Source: Curvibacter gracilis ATCC BAA-807 (GTDB lineage: Bacteria > Pseudomonadota > Gammaproteobacteria > Burkholderiales > Burkholderiaceae_C). Taken from it: a DNA stretch of 64,000 bases. A program made the position numbers and the translations under genes. This document shows, one piece after another, positions 23,638 to 32,738 of the stretch. Below the pieces are notes generated by a model. That model was not told the origin of the DNA, made no database searches, and worked only from the letters and a program-made list of their open reading frames with translations. The stretch lies in the NCBI RefSeq assembly GCF_000518645.1, contig NZ_JADZ01000010.1, forward strand, positions 186,001-250,000, in the 5' to 3' direction. Numbering within the stretch: position 1 is the stretch's first letter; each line of letters opens with the position of its first letter.

Positions 23638-24633
23638 ATGACCATGAACTCGCCCATCTCCCTGAATCGCCGCGCGCTGGGCGGCTTGCTGGCCGGCAGC
23701 CTGCTGGCCCCCGCACGGTCGGCGCTGGCCCAGCCGGCCTACCCCGACAAACCCATCAAGATCGTGATCGGCTACCCGCCTGGGGGTTCGGTCGACTATG
23801 TCGGCCGTCTGGTGGGCGAGGCCCTGGGGCAACGCCTGAAAACCCCGGTGGTGATCGACAACCAGGGCGGCGCCGCAGGTGCTATCGCCGCCCAGCGCGT
23901 GGTCAGCAGCCCGGCCGACGGTTACACCCTGTTGGTGGGCTCCAGCAACGAGCTGGTGGCCACCCGCCTGGTCAACCCCGCCCAACGCTACGACGCTCAG
24001 AAGGACATGACCCCGCTGGGCCTGATCGCCACCGCGCCGGTGCTGCTGGTGGCCGGACCGCGTGCCGCCGTCAAGACCCTGCCCGAGCTGATCGAGTTGG
24101 CGCGGCGCAAGCCCGGCCAGCTCAGCTATGGCAGCTCGGGGGTGGGCTCGACGCTGCACTTTGCCGGCGAGTTGCTCAAGCAGCGTGCGGGCATTTTCAT
24201 GACCCACATCCCTTACCGGGGCGTGGCCTCGCTGACCAGCGATCTGGCCGGCGGCAACCTGGACCTGGCCATGCTGTCGGTGCCGGCGGCGTTGCCGTTT
24301 CTGCAAAGTGGTCGCATCACGGCCCTGGCCTGTACCGGGGCGCAGCGCCTGTCGGCCCTGCCCAAGGTGCCCACAGTGGGTGAAGTGCCGGCCTTGAAGG
24401 GGTATGAGCTCAGCGGCTGGTTTGCGCTGATGGGACCGGCCCACCTGCCGCCCGCCATCGCCCAGCGCCTGAGCCAGGCCCTGCAAGAGGTGCTGCAAGA
24501 CCCGGCGGTGCGCCGCAAGCTGGAGGACGGCGGCAATGTGCTGGCCACCGGTCGCGAAGACCTGGCCGCGATGATGACCCGCGAGACCCGGCTGTACGCG
24601 GGCCTGGTGGACTACGCCCACATGCGGGATTGA
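23638..24633 (+). CDS. Bug-family substrate-binding protein
   Basis: A 331-residue periplasmic receptor with a Tat/Sec-like signal (NRRALGGLLAGSLLAPARSALAQ). Typical Bug segments follow: YPDKPIKIVIGYPPGGSVDYVGRLVGEAL, VIDNQGGAAGAIAAQRV, ADGYTLLVGSSNE and MTHIPYRGVASLTSDLAGG. It is co-transcribed with the M20 hydrolase upstream, which suggests it captures the hydrolase's substrate or a related carboxylate. No cognate TctAB genes are nearby. Confidence 0.9.
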   Translation: MTMNSPISLNRRALGGLLAGSLLAPARSALAQPAYPDKPIKIVIGYPPGGSVDYVGRLVGEALGQRLKTPVVIDNQGGAAGAIAAQRVVSSPADGYTLLVGSSNELVATRLVNPAQRYDAQKDMTPLGLIATAPVLLVAGPRAAVKTLPELIELARRKPGQLSYGSSGVGSTLHFAGELLKQRAGIFMTHIPYRGVASLTSDLAGGNLDLAMLSVPAALPFLQSGRITALACTGAQRLSALPKVPTVGEVPALKGYELSGWFALMGPAHLPPAIAQRLSQALQEVLQDPAVRRKLEDGGNVLATGREDLAAMMTRETRLYAGLVDYAHMRD

Positions 24634-24663
24634 GGCGCCTCGGCCTGGCGCGGCCAACTTGGC

Positions 24664-25659
24664 TCAATCGGCGCTGATGTGGCGCTCGGCCGCGATCTTC
24701 TTGTAGACAGCGTTTTCGGTCGCGATCTCCTGGGCGAATTCATCCGGGCGGTTGCCCACCACCTGCGAGCCGGTGTCTTCGATCTGGCGGCGCACCTCGG
24801 GGGCCGCCAGGGCTTTTTGCACGGCGGCGTGCACCCGCTTGACGATCTCGGGCGGCAGGCCCTTGGGGCCCACCAGGCCATAGAAGGCGCTGCGGTTCAC
24901 TTCGTCGAGCTTGAGCTCGGCAAACGTGGGCACCTGGGGCAACTGGGGCAGGCGCTTGGGCGCGGCCACGGCCAGGGCGGTCAGGCGGCCGCTCTTGATG
25001 AAGGGCAGGGCGGAGGGCAGGTTGTCGAACACGATGGGGATCTGCCCGGCAATCGCGTCGTTGAGCGCCGGGCCCGAACCCCGGTAGGGCACGTGGGTGA
25101 GCGTGAGGCCGCTCTTGCTGGCCATCAGCTCCATCAACAGGTGGCCGATCGAGCCGGTGCCGGCCGTCCCGTAGCTGTAGCGGTTGGGGTTCTTTTTGAC
25201 CTCGTCGACAAAGCTGGCGAAGTTCTGGGCCTTGAAGCCAGGGCTGACCACCAGCACGTTGGGGGTGGCCGCGATGTTGGTGATGGGCGTGAAATCGGTC
25301 AGCGGGTTGTAGGGCAGGCGCGGGTTGATGGCCGGGTTGGTGGCGGTGGTGGACACGGTGGCCACGCCCAGGGTGTAGCCGTCGGGCAGGGCGCGGGCGG
25401 CCTCATGGGCGCCGATGGAGCCGCCGCCACCGCCCTTGTTGTCGATCACAAGGGGCTGGCCCAGGGCTTCGCCCGTGCGCTGCGAGATGGCGCGGGCCAC
25501 CAGATCGGTGGTGCCGCCAGGGGCAAAGGGCACGATCAGGCGCACCGGCTTGCTGGGGTAGGGCTCGGCTGCGAAGGCGGGGGCGGCCAGCAACGCGGCG
25601 AGCAGTGTGGTGCTGGCGCGCCGTGTCATTGGGTTGGAATAGAGGTGAAAAAGGGTCAT
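24664..25659 (-). CDS. Bug-family substrate-binding protein
   Basis: A 331-residue receptor, convergent with the one at 23638 but clearly different in sequence. I kept the ATG at 25659 because GGAG precedes it; an internal ATG at 25629 lacks a site. Signal RRASTTLLAALLAAPAFAAEP is followed by YPSKPVRLIVPFAPGGTTDLVARAIS, VIDNKGGGGGSIGA, PDGYTLGVATV and LTHVPYRGSGPALNDAIAG. It lies downstream of the hydroxyacid dehydrogenase on the same strand (37 bp), which hints at a 2-hydroxy acid as ligand. Confidence 0.9.
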   Translation of the reverse strand: MTLFHLYSNPMTRRASTTLLAALLAAPAFAAEPYPSKPVRLIVPFAPGGTTDLVARAISQRTGEALGQPLVIDNKGGGGGSIGAHEAARALPDGYTLGVATVSTTATNPAINPRLPYNPLTDFTPITNIAATPNVLVVSPGFKAQNFASFVDEVKKNPNRYSYGTAGTGSIGHLLMELMASKSGLTLTHVPYRGSGPALNDAIAGQIPIVFDNLPSALPFIKSGRLTALAVAAPKRLPQLPQVPTFAELKLDEVNRSAFYGLVGPKGLPPEIVKRVHAAVQKALAAPEVRRQIEDTGSQVVGNRPDEFAQEIATENAVYKKIAAERHISAD

Positions 25660-25696
25660 GACTCAGGTCTCCGTGCTTGTTGAAGGGGGGGGCGGC

Positions 25697-26929
25697 TCAG
25701 CGCTTGCGGATGAGGGTGTGCGGGCCCAGCTCGTCCAGCTGGTTCACGCCCAGCATGGCCAGGTTGCGGTCCACCTCGTCGCGCAGCAGGGAGATGGCGT
25801 GGCGCACCCCCGCCTCGCCCGCCACGGCCGCGGCGTAGTTGAAGGGCCGGCCCACCAGCACCATGCGGGCGCCCAGGGCCAGGGCCTTGAGCACGTCGGA
25901 GCCGCGACGAAAGCCACCATCGATCAGCACCGGGTAGTCAGGCCCCAGGGCCTGGACCACGGCCTCCAGCACCCGCATCGCTGAGGCCGCACCGTCGAGC
26001 TGGCGCCCGCCGTGGTTGGACAGGATCACGCCATCGGCGCCCGCATCGCGCGCGGCCTGCGCATCGGCCACGCTGAGCACGCCCTTGACCACCAGGCGGC
26101 CGGACCAGCGCTGGCGGATGTTTTGCAGGTGCTGCCAGCTGAGGTGGTCGCGGGCTGAAAAATCACGCAGCACCGTGGACGACACGATGGGCGCGCCCCG
26201 GGTGGCAAACGAATTCTCGAAATGCGGCATGCCATGGCGCAGCAGGGTGCGGGCGAAGGTGCCCAGCACCCAGCCCGGCCGCAGCGCGCCATCGAGCGCC
26301 AGGCGCAGGCTGGGGCGCAAGGGGGTGGAGAAGCCGGTGCGGATGTTGTTCTCGCGGTTGGCGGAGATGGGGATGTCGACCGTGATCACCAGGGTGTCGA
26401 AGCCGGCACGGCTCACCCGGTCGATCAGTGCATCGATGCGGGCCTGATCGCCCGGCAGGTAGGCCTGGAACCAGGTGCCCGGGCAGGCCTGGGCCACGGT
26501 CTCCATGGGGATCAGCGAGGTGCCGCTCATGATCGAGGCAATGCCCTCGGCCTGGGCCGCCCGGGCCAGCACCACATCGCCGCGGTAGGTGGACAGGGCA
26601 TTGATGCCCATGGGGGCGATCGCAAACGGCGAGCGGTAGCGCTTGCCCCACAGTTCCACGGCCTGGCTGCGCTGCGACACGTCGCGCAGCACCCGGGTGA
26701 CAAAGGCGTACTCGTCGAATACCGCGCGGTTGTCGTGCAGGGAGGCGTTGTCTTCGGCCGCGCCGGCGATGTAGCCAAAGATGGGGCGGGGCAGGCGACG
26801 GCGTGCCGCGGCCTCGAAATCCTGCAAGGACAGCATGCGGCGCAGAACCCTTGGCGGTGCGCCGGATTGAGCCGCGGGCGCTGCGCTGGCTGGGGAGGCT
26901 GGACTGAGGTGGGTCGGCGTGGCGTTCAT
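25697..26929 (-). CDS. FMN-dependent alpha-hydroxyacid dehydrogenase (L-lactate dehydrogenase/mandelate dehydrogenase family)
   Basis: A 410-residue flavoenzyme. The hydroxyacid-oxidase marks are present: IFGYIAGAAEDNASLHDNRAVFDEY, FAIAPMG, SGTSLIPME, VITVDIPISANRENNIR, the Lys of LVVKGVLS, and the active-site SNHGGRQLDGA with its His and Arg. DGGFRRGSDVLKALALGA binds the FMN phosphate. It oxidises a 2-hydroxy acid to the keto acid and passes electrons to quinone. A 28-residue proline/alanine-rich N-terminal extension is unusual. Its ATG faces the divergent LysR gene across 101 bp. Confidence 0.9.
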   Translation of the reverse strand: MNATPTHLSPASPASAAPAAQSGAPPRVLRRMLSLQDFEAAARRRLPRPIFGYIAGAAEDNASLHDNRAVFDEYAFVTRVLRDVSQRSQAVELWGKRYRSPFAIAPMGINALSTYRGDVVLARAAQAEGIASIMSGTSLIPMETVAQACPGTWFQAYLPGDQARIDALIDRVSRAGFDTLVITVDIPISANRENNIRTGFSTPLRPSLRLALDGALRPGWVLGTFARTLLRHGMPHFENSFATRGAPIVSSTVLRDFSARDHLSWQHLQNIRQRWSGRLVVKGVLSVADAQAARDAGADGVILSNHGGRQLDGAASAMRVLEAVVQALGPDYPVLIDGGFRRGSDVLKALALGARMVLVGRPFNYAAAVAGEAGVRHAISLLRDEVDRNLAMLGVNQLDELGPHTLIRKR

Positions 26930-27030
26930 GGGGGCCCTCTGGGCAAAGGAATGAAGCGCACTGTAGGAGCCCGTCTTGGCGAAAGAAAGCGATATATTCA
27001 GAAGAAGTTTGTTCACCAAATAGAAAATAG

Positions 27031-27951
27031 ATGGCCACACCTTCCGTCAAACAACTGGAGGCCTTCTGGTGGGCCGCCACCTGCAGCAACTTCAGCACGG
27101 CCGCTGAGCGCCTGCATTTGTCGGTGTCCTCGCTGTCCAAGCGCATCACTGAGCTGGAGGGGGTGTTGGGCCAGGCGCTGTTTGATCGCAGCGGTCACAA
27201 GGCCGTGCTGACCGAGGCGGGGCGGCGCCTGCTGCCGGCGGCTTTGGGGGTGCTCAATGCGGTGGCCGAATTGGGGCGCAGCCTGGCCGAGGCCGGGTCG
27301 CTCTCAGGCCATTGCCGCTTTGGTGTGGGCGATCTGTCGGCCCTGACCTGGCTGCCCGCGTTGGTGGCGGCCACCCGGCGGCATCACCCCGGCCTCACGC
27401 TGGAAGCCTGTGTGGATGTGGGCGGCGTGCTGGAGCACCGCCTGGCTGAGGGCGAGTTGGACTTTGCGGTGATCGCGGGGCGTTCGTCACGCAGTGCCCT
27501 GGTGTCCCAATCGGTGGGGGCGGCGCATTTTGCCTGGGCGGTGGCCCCTCACCTGGCCGGCGTGCAAGCGTCGTCGGTGGCGGGTTTGTTGCAGCGCCAC
27601 CCCTTGATCACCTTGCCCCCCCAGGCCGGCACCACGCGGCTGCTGGACGACTGGCTGCTGGCCCAGGGCCTGGGTGACCGGCAGGAGCGCATCCTGTGCA
27701 ACAGCTGGGCTGCTGTGGCCGGCATGCTGCGTGAGGGGGTGGGGGTGGGCTTTCTGCCTGAGGGCTGGATTGAGGGCCTGGGCCTTCGGCGCCTGCAGGC
27801 TGAGCCCGAGTTGGCGGCCTTGCAATATGCGTTTCAGTGGCGGCGGGGTGATGCGCGCAGCCTGGTGCCCACCATGCAGGGCTTGGTCAGCGCGGTGATT
27901 GATTTCTCTTTGCTGCCCTGCATCGCGGGTCAGGCCCGCCCGCCAGCGTGA
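27031..27951 (+). CDS. LysR-family transcriptional regulator
   Basis: A 306-residue regulator with an N-terminal helix-turn-helix (VKQLEAFWWAATCSNFSTAAERLHLSVSSLSKRITELE) and a type-2 periplasmic-binding effector domain (CRFGVGDLSALTWLPALVAA). It is divergent from the hydroxyacid dehydrogenase and Bug gene and is their likely activator. The shared 101-bp promoter region is AT-rich near 26990-27030. Confidence 0.92.
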   Translation: MATPSVKQLEAFWWAATCSNFSTAAERLHLSVSSLSKRITELEGVLGQALFDRSGHKAVLTEAGRRLLPAALGVLNAVAELGRSLAEAGSLSGHCRFGVGDLSALTWLPALVAATRRHHPGLTLEACVDVGGVLEHRLAEGELDFAVIAGRSSRSALVSQSVGAAHFAWAVAPHLAGVQASSVAGLLQRHPLITLPPQAGTTRLLDDWLLAQGLGDRQERILCNSWAAVAGMLREGVGVGFLPEGWIEGLGLRRLQAEPELAALQYAFQWRRGDARSLVPTMQGLVSAVIDFSLLPCIAGQARPPA

Positions 27952-27961
27952 TGCGGCGCGC

Positions 27962-28207
27962 TCAGCGCAGCGCCAGGTTCAGTTGGTCGACCAGTTCGGC
28001 CCAATCTGCATCCTGCAAGCGTTGCTCGCGCAGGAAGGCGGCCTGGGACGCGGTCCAGAACGGCGCATCGGCCAAGTCCAGGTCGTCGGCCAGCGGGGCA
28101 TGGTGGCCGATGAAGGTCGCGATGGCGTGCGGGTCGGACGGCAAGCCCAGTTGCGCGAACAGATCGGTGAAGCGGTGAAACAGCTCGTTGTGGAAGGGGG
28201 TGTTCAT
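27962..28207 (-). CDS. DUF2789 family protein
   Basis: An 81-residue acidic protein that matches the DUF2789 pattern: HRFTDLFAQLGLPSDPHAIATFIGHHAPL and PFWTASQAAFLREQ. The function of the family is unknown. Its ATG overlaps the stop of the SRPBCC gene by 4 bases, so they form an operon. Confidence 0.82.
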   Translation of the reverse strand: MNTPFHNELFHRFTDLFAQLGLPSDPHAIATFIGHHAPLADDLDLADAPFWTASQAAFLREQRLQDADWAELVDQLNLALR

Positions 28208-28911
28208 GGTGCGGATCCTGGCGTGCCTTCGGCGGCCATGGCCCGGTTGTCGGGCAGGCCAGTGTTGTTGGGTGTGGGGGCGCCTGCGGTGCTGCGGCGG
28301 GGGGCATTGTCTTGGCGGCGGATCATCTCACGGATGAAAGCGTTGAAATTGTCGGCCGTTTGGCGTTTCAGGGCCGAGTTGCCCAAAAACGAGGGCAGGG
28401 GACGGGCAGGCTCGAAAGCCACGTGGTAGTGCAGTTGCACGCCGCCTTCACGCGGGCGCAGTTCTGTGCTGCTGTCCAGGCGCTTCGCGTCGCCTGACAC
28501 ACCATGGGTGGTGATCAGGCGCTGGGGTGAGAGGCTGACATCGCGCACGTTCTCGTAGTCGAAGTGCAGCAGACCGGCGCGCGTGCTGCCGCGCTGGTGC
28601 ACCCGCAATGTGTTGCCCTGCCGGGTGTAGACCTCACTGAGCTCAAGTCCGGGCAGGAACTGGCTCATGTGCTCGTAGTCGGTCAGCACGGCCCAGGCCT
28701 GGGCGGGTGTGACGGGGGCCAGGGTGTCCAGGCTGATCTCGATCAGTTCGCTGCCGAAGACCACGGCGACATCGTCGGGCTTGATGTCGCGGAATTCGGC
28801 CTGGGCCCAGGCGCTCGCGCCGGTCAGCGAGCCGATGACGAGGCAGGCCACGGCCAGGCAGCCAGATGCAGCTTGGCGCAAGGGCAGGCGTGGGGTGGGA
28901 GGGTGGGGCAT
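28204..28911 (-). CDS. SRPBCC (START/polyketide-cyclase-like) exported protein
   Basis: A 235-residue protein from the ATG at 28911. The Sec signal is [26 protein letters not shown]. The domain (about residues 50-195) reads as an SRPBCC fold: [62 protein letters not shown]. Such domains bind hydrophobic ligands in a helix-grip cavity. The C-terminal 40 residues are low-complexity. It is transcribed with DUF2789 and divergent from yebC. Confidence 0.75.
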   Translation of the reverse strand: MPHPPTPRLPLRQAASGCLAVACLVIGSLTGASAWAQAEFRDIKPDDVAVVFGSELIEISLDTLAPVTPAQAWAVLTDYEHMSQFLPGLELSEVYTRQGNTLRVHQRGSTRAGLLHFDYENVRDVSLSPQRLITTHGVSGDAKRLDSSTELRPREGGVQLHYHVAFEPARPLPSFLGNSALKRQTADNFNAFIREMIRRQDNAPRRSTAGAPTPNNTGLPDNRAMAAEGTPGSAP

Positions 28912-29111
28912 GGCGGCTGGAGCGGGTCGAGGCAAGAGAGTCAGGGACTGCGTCGGTGACCCCAGAGACGGTAGTCAGCGGCAAAATTGTAGGCCGAATC
29001 GCATTGGCGCGTGCTTGGAAGGGTTGGCCTCCGAACGCTGGAATTTGCGCCAGCGCAGGCCGCTCAGCCCCGCCAGGCGACCGGCTCGGTGTATAACCGA
29101 CCCCCTTCAGG

Positions 29112-29141
29112 GCCTGTGTGCTGTCCGTACAAAACACAGGC
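29112..29141 (+). promoter_or_regulatory. Inverted repeat upstream of yebC
   Basis: GCCTGTGT and ACACAGGC form 8-bp arms around a 14-base spacer, 50 bp before the yebC ATG. It could be an operator or a 5'-leader hairpin. Confidence 0.35.
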
Positions 29142-29191
29142 TTGACCCCAATGGGCACCGGGTGTGCCCGCCAACACAAGGAATTTCAGAC

Positions 29192-29905
29192 ATGGGCGCG
29201 CAGTGGAAAGCAAAAGGCAAGGCACAGGTTGCGGATGCCAAAGGCAAGCTGTTCGGCAAGCTGGCCAAGGAAATCATGGTGGCCGCACGCGGCGGCGCCG
29301 ACCCGGCCGCCAATTCGCGTCTGCGCCTGGTGGTGGAACAGGCGCGCAAGGTGTCCATGCCCAAGGACACGCTGGAGCGGGCCATCAAGAAGGGCGCCGG
29401 GCTGACGGGTGAGAACGTCAGCTTCGAGCATGTGATGTACGAGGGCTACGGCCCGCAGCGCGTGCCGGTGATGGTCGAGTGCCTGACCGACAACGTGAAC
29501 CGCACCGCCCCTGAGATGCGGGTGCTGTTCCGCAAGGGCCAGCTGGGCACCTCGGGCTCGGTGTCGTGGGATTTCAACCACCTGGGCCTGATCGAGGCCG
29601 AACCCGCCGCTGCCGGCGCCGACGCTGAACTGGCTGCCATCGAAGCCGGCGCCCAGGATTTCGAGCCGGCCGATGAAGACGGCGTGACCGTGTTCCTGAC
29701 CGACCCCACCGATCTGGACCTGGTGAGCCGTGCGCTGCCGGCTCATGGCTTCACCGTGCTGAGCGCCAAGCTGGGCTACAAGCCCAAGAACCCGGTGAAG
29801 GCCTCGGACCTGAGCGCCGAACAACTGGAAGAAGTTGAATCCTTCCTGTCGGCCATCGACGCCAACGACGACGTGCAGCACGTCTACGTGGGCCTGGTCG
29901 ACTGA
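29192..29905 (+). CDS. yebC: YebC/PmpR-family transcription or translation regulator
   Basis: A 237-residue protein with the complete YebC pattern: [88 protein letters not shown], and [15 protein letters not shown]. YebC proteins bind DNA as regulators, and some help ribosomes through proline stretches. The ATG at 29192 follows AAGGAA and is the family start. It is monocistronic here, without the ruvC genes found next to it in many bacteria. Confidence 0.95.
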   Translation: MGAQWKAKGKAQVADAKGKLFGKLAKEIMVAARGGADPAANSRLRLVVEQARKVSMPKDTLERAIKKGAGLTGENVSFEHVMYEGYGPQRVPVMVECLTDNVNRTAPEMRVLFRKGQLGTSGSVSWDFNHLGLIEAEPAAAGADAELAAIEAGAQDFEPADEDGVTVFLTDPTDLDLVSRALPAHGFTVLSAKLGYKPKNPVKASDLSAEQLEEVESFLSAIDANDDVQHVYVGLVD

Positions 29906-29980
29906 TCGCCTTCGTTGGCTTTGGCTACGGCGCTGGCTGAGGCCTGAAGTCCCTGGCGCATCGGCGCCGGGTTGCGGCCC

Positions 29981-31066
29981 TCATCCCGGCGTGCCAGGCG
30001 TGCCGGTCGTCAGCGCATACCAGTGAACCCCATCCCTCAAGGTGCGGGTGGCTTCGCCGCGGGCAATCAGGTAGTTCAGGCAGGCCAGGGTCTCACCCGT
30101 GGCCATGCCGAGCAGCCCGGTGTCGCTCTCGGCGATGGGGCGTGAGAACAGGGCACCGAACACATCCACCACGCGGCGCGGCTCGCTGCCCAGCGTCTCG
30201 CGCAGGCGGTTGAAGGCCTTGTGCTGACCCTCCGCCAAGCGGTCCAGCCGCAGGTGCAGGCCGCGGAAGGGCTCGTTGTGCGAGGGCAGCACCAGCACGT
30301 CGTCCGGCACCTCGCGGCGCAGCTTCTCGATCGAGGCCATCCATTCGCTCATGGGGTCGGCGTCGGGTTCGGTGGGGTGCACCGACACATTGGACGAAAT
30401 GCGTGGCAGCACCTGGTCACCAGAGATCAGCACCTTCAGGTCGGCGCAATACAGGCAGGCATGCTCGGGCGAGTGGCCGGTGCCGACGATGACGCGCCAG
30501 TCGTGCCGGCCGATGCGGATGATGTCGCCGTCGCGCAGGCGCTTGAAACTCTCCGGCAAGGCATGAATGTGCTTGCCGAAATTGCCAAAGCGCAGGCGGT
30601 AGCGTTCGATGGCGGCCTCGCCCCAACCGGCCTGGCGGAAGAACTCGATGGCTTCGGGCGGGGCCTCGCGCCCGGTGTCGGACACCATCACCCGACAGCT
30701 CATGTATTCGAGCCGGGTCATCCAGAGCCGGGCGTTGAACTTGCGGGTCAGCCAGCCCGCCATGCCCACGTGGTCGGGGTGCATGTGGGTGACAAAGATG
30801 CGGGTGATGCCGCGCTGGTCGGGCGCATGGGCAAAGAGCTCACGCCAGACCTGGGCGTTTTCGTCCGTGCGGGTACCCGTGTCGACGATGGCCCAGCCAG
30901 CTTCGTCGTCGAGCGCCCAGAGGTTGATGTGGTCCAGCGCATAGGGCAGGGGCATGCGGATCCAGTGCACGCCGGGGGCGACCTCCAGGGTCGTGCCGCG
31001 CGGGGGCACGGTCTCGAAGGGGTAATCGAGGGGGTCTTTGGACTTGGGTGGGTGTTGTTCTTGCAA
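29981..31066 (-). CDS. Metallo-beta-lactamase-fold hydrolase
   Basis: A 361-residue MBL-fold enzyme. The zinc motif is THMHPDHVGMAG, with further ligands in GTGHSPEHACL, ISGDQVLP and LPSHNEPF. No ATG precedes the conserved N-terminus (PFETVPPRGTTLEVAPGVHWIRMPLPYALDHINLWALDD). A TTG at 31066 behind GAGG fits best; an internal ATG at about 30957 would remove conserved sequence. A C-terminal winged-helix-like tail (GMATGETLACLNYLIARGEATRTL) is typical of the LACTB2-like subgroup. The substrate is unknown; thioesters or nucleic acids are cut by relatives. Confidence 0.82.
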   Translation of the reverse strand: MQEQHPPKSKDPLDYPFETVPPRGTTLEVAPGVHWIRMPLPYALDHINLWALDDEAGWAIVDTGTRTDENAQVWRELFAHAPDQRGITRIFVTHMHPDHVGMAGWLTRKFNARLWMTRLEYMSCRVMVSDTGREAPPEAIEFFRQAGWGEAAIERYRLRFGNFGKHIHALPESFKRLRDGDIIRIGRHDWRVIVGTGHSPEHACLYCADLKVLISGDQVLPRISSNVSVHPTEPDADPMSEWMASIEKLRREVPDDVLVLPSHNEPFRGLHLRLDRLAEGQHKAFNRLRETLGSEPRRVVDVFGALFSRPIAESDTGLLGMATGETLACLNYLIARGEATRTLRDGVHWYALTTGTPGTPG

Positions 31067-31212
31067 TCGGGCCTCGCATCTGTCAAGCGGTTGGGATAGG
31101 CGCCAGATGGCCGTTCCTTCCTGCCTAGTATGTCGTGGCTGAGACCTGCTTGCTGAATTGCGGGTGGCTGTCCCTGTCGCGGCCGTGCCAATCCGGTTGG
31201 CCTTGCCCCGGT

Positions 31213-32160
31213 TCAGAGGCGCGCCGACTGAAGCAATTCCCGTGTGCCTCTGCAGCTCGGGAACGCCGTACAGCCCCAGAAAGACGGGCCGCCTTGTGCA
31301 TCCGTCCGGGCTGCCTGTCGTTGCATGGCCTTGCCGCAGCGAGGGCAAGCCGGGATCACCGCCTCCCTGGCTTGTGCCAGGGCAAGCAGAGCGGCGGCGT
31401 CGAGCGGGGGTTGAACCTCGCCGTGGCGGGCGGCCAGCAGTCCGGCTTTGGTGGGCGTGCCGGGTGTGGCGCTCGCCGGGGCTGTGTTGGCTGCCGAGGC
31501 TGTCTGTCGGGCTTGCACTTTGGCGATCCATTCGCGCAGTGCTGCGCCATCGAGCAGCTTGACCGCTTGACCGGCTGCGAAGTGACGCGCTGCGCGGGTG
31601 AAGGTACCCGAGGTGACCAAAAACGCGGAACTGGCACCCACCGCATGCATGAGGCCGGTCAACTCGCGGACCACTTCGACGCCCACGCGGTATGAGGTCC
31701 ATGGTTTGCACTGCACCAATGTCTTGCAATCGTTTTGCCACAGGACCAGATTCACGCCTTGGTCGGTGCTGTCAGAGCCCAGGTCATCGACTTCGTAGCC
31801 CTGGATTCGGAACATCTCGGCGACCAGTAGTTCGAAGTCGCGCTGGCTCAGTTTGTCGAGCATATCTGCTGACGGGTTCACGGCGGCCTGCTGTATCAGG
31901 CGCTTTCGCTGGTGCCTGCGCCATACCGATGCCGCGGCCATCATCAAGAACAGGGCGGGCACCACGAAGCGACCATAAAGCACCAGATCAGACAGCCACC
32001 CTTGCGGGGCCGGCTCATGGGGGAGGGGTTGCGTGCCCTGGCTCAGCATCTGAAGCAGGGCGAAAACGAGCACGGCCACGATGCTGTCCAGCCACCACGG
32101 CAGCGTGGCGCTCCAATCCAGCAAGCGGTCTCTGAAGACGAACTCTCGCGTGCGCATCAT
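31213..32160 (-). CDS. Membrane-anchored Mrr-like restriction-endonuclease-fold protein with topoisomerase-type zinc finger
   Basis: A 315-residue protein. Two N-terminal membrane helices (about 23-40 and 60-80) precede an Mrr-type domain (FELLVAEMFRIQGYEVDDLGSDSTDQGVNLVL, LVQCKPW, AFLVTSGTFTRAARHFA). A C-terminal Zn ribbon follows (CPRCGKAM, GCTAFPSCRGTREL). The QxK half of the nuclease motif is intact (Q150, K152). The position where Asp is usual (GVDL in relatives) is Asn137, so catalysis may be lost. The double ATG at 32160 follows GGAG. It is a single gene, without methylase neighbours. Confidence 0.8.
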   Translation of the reverse strand: MMRTREFVFRDRLLDWSATLPWWLDSIVAVLVFALLQMLSQGTQPLPHEPAPQGWLSDLVLYGRFVVPALFLMMAAASVWRRHQRKRLIQQAAVNPSADMLDKLSQRDFELLVAEMFRIQGYEVDDLGSDSTDQGVNLVLWQNDCKTLVQCKPWTSYRVGVEVVRELTGLMHAVGASSAFLVTSGTFTRAARHFAAGQAVKLLDGAALREWIAKVQARQTASAANTAPASATPGTPTKAGLLAARHGEVQPPLDAAALLALAQAREAVIPACPRCGKAMQRQAARTDAQGGPSFWGCTAFPSCRGTRELLQSARL

Positions 32161-32465
32161 GTGAAGAACACTCCCATTTCTTGGTTGGGCCGCCTTCGCG
32201 TGTAGCCCACCAGGCAGATTTTTAATAATGCTACAAGCATACCAAGATGTTTCCAGTACGCCAGATTCACAGGTCGGTCTGGGGGCTAAATCGGGCGCTG
32301 GTGTGTCCAAATTGGCGGATTGGCTGTCGATCTCGGTGGGGCTGGAGGGGTGGCAGGCCACAATGAAGCCCGTCCATCGGTGAGTCCTGGGTAGGACTGA
32401 GCCCGGATCAAGCCTTTTGCCGTGTCTTGTGCAGAGGGTTGCGACTTGTTCAACAAGGAGAAGTG

Positions 32466-32738
32466 ATGACTTTTTTATCCCCCGGGGCGAAGGCGCTCTG
32501 TCTGTTGTTGGGCGTTGGCTTGTTGAGTGCCTGCGGCAACAAATTGAGTCTCGAGAACTACAACCGCATCAAGGTGGGCCAGAGTTATGAGGAGGTCCGC
32601 CAGATTGTGGGCGACCCAGCCCACTGCGATGAGACGCTGGGTGTGCGCACCTGCCAATGGGGCGACTCCAGTCGGGGCATCCGTGTGAACTTTGCGGTGG
32701 ACAAGGTGGTGTTGATGTCGGCCGAGAACCTGAAATAA
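32466..32738 (+). CDS. Small lipoprotein, SmpA/OmlA-like (DUF3862 type)
   Basis: A 90-residue lipoprotein with lipobox LLSACG (Cys at about residue 24) behind a Sec signal. The mature part, LENYNRIKVGQSYEEVRQIVGDPAHCDETLGVRTCQWGD, is the BamE/SmpA-type fold that recurs in small outer-membrane lipoproteins. The ATG follows AAGGAGAAGTG. Its role is probably envelope assembly or an accessory to another envelope protein; not known more exactly. Confidence 0.8.
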   Translation: MTFLSPGAKALCLLLGVGLLSACGNKLSLENYNRIKVGQSYEEVRQIVGDPAHCDETLGVRTCQWGDSSRGIRVNFAVDKVVLMSAENLK

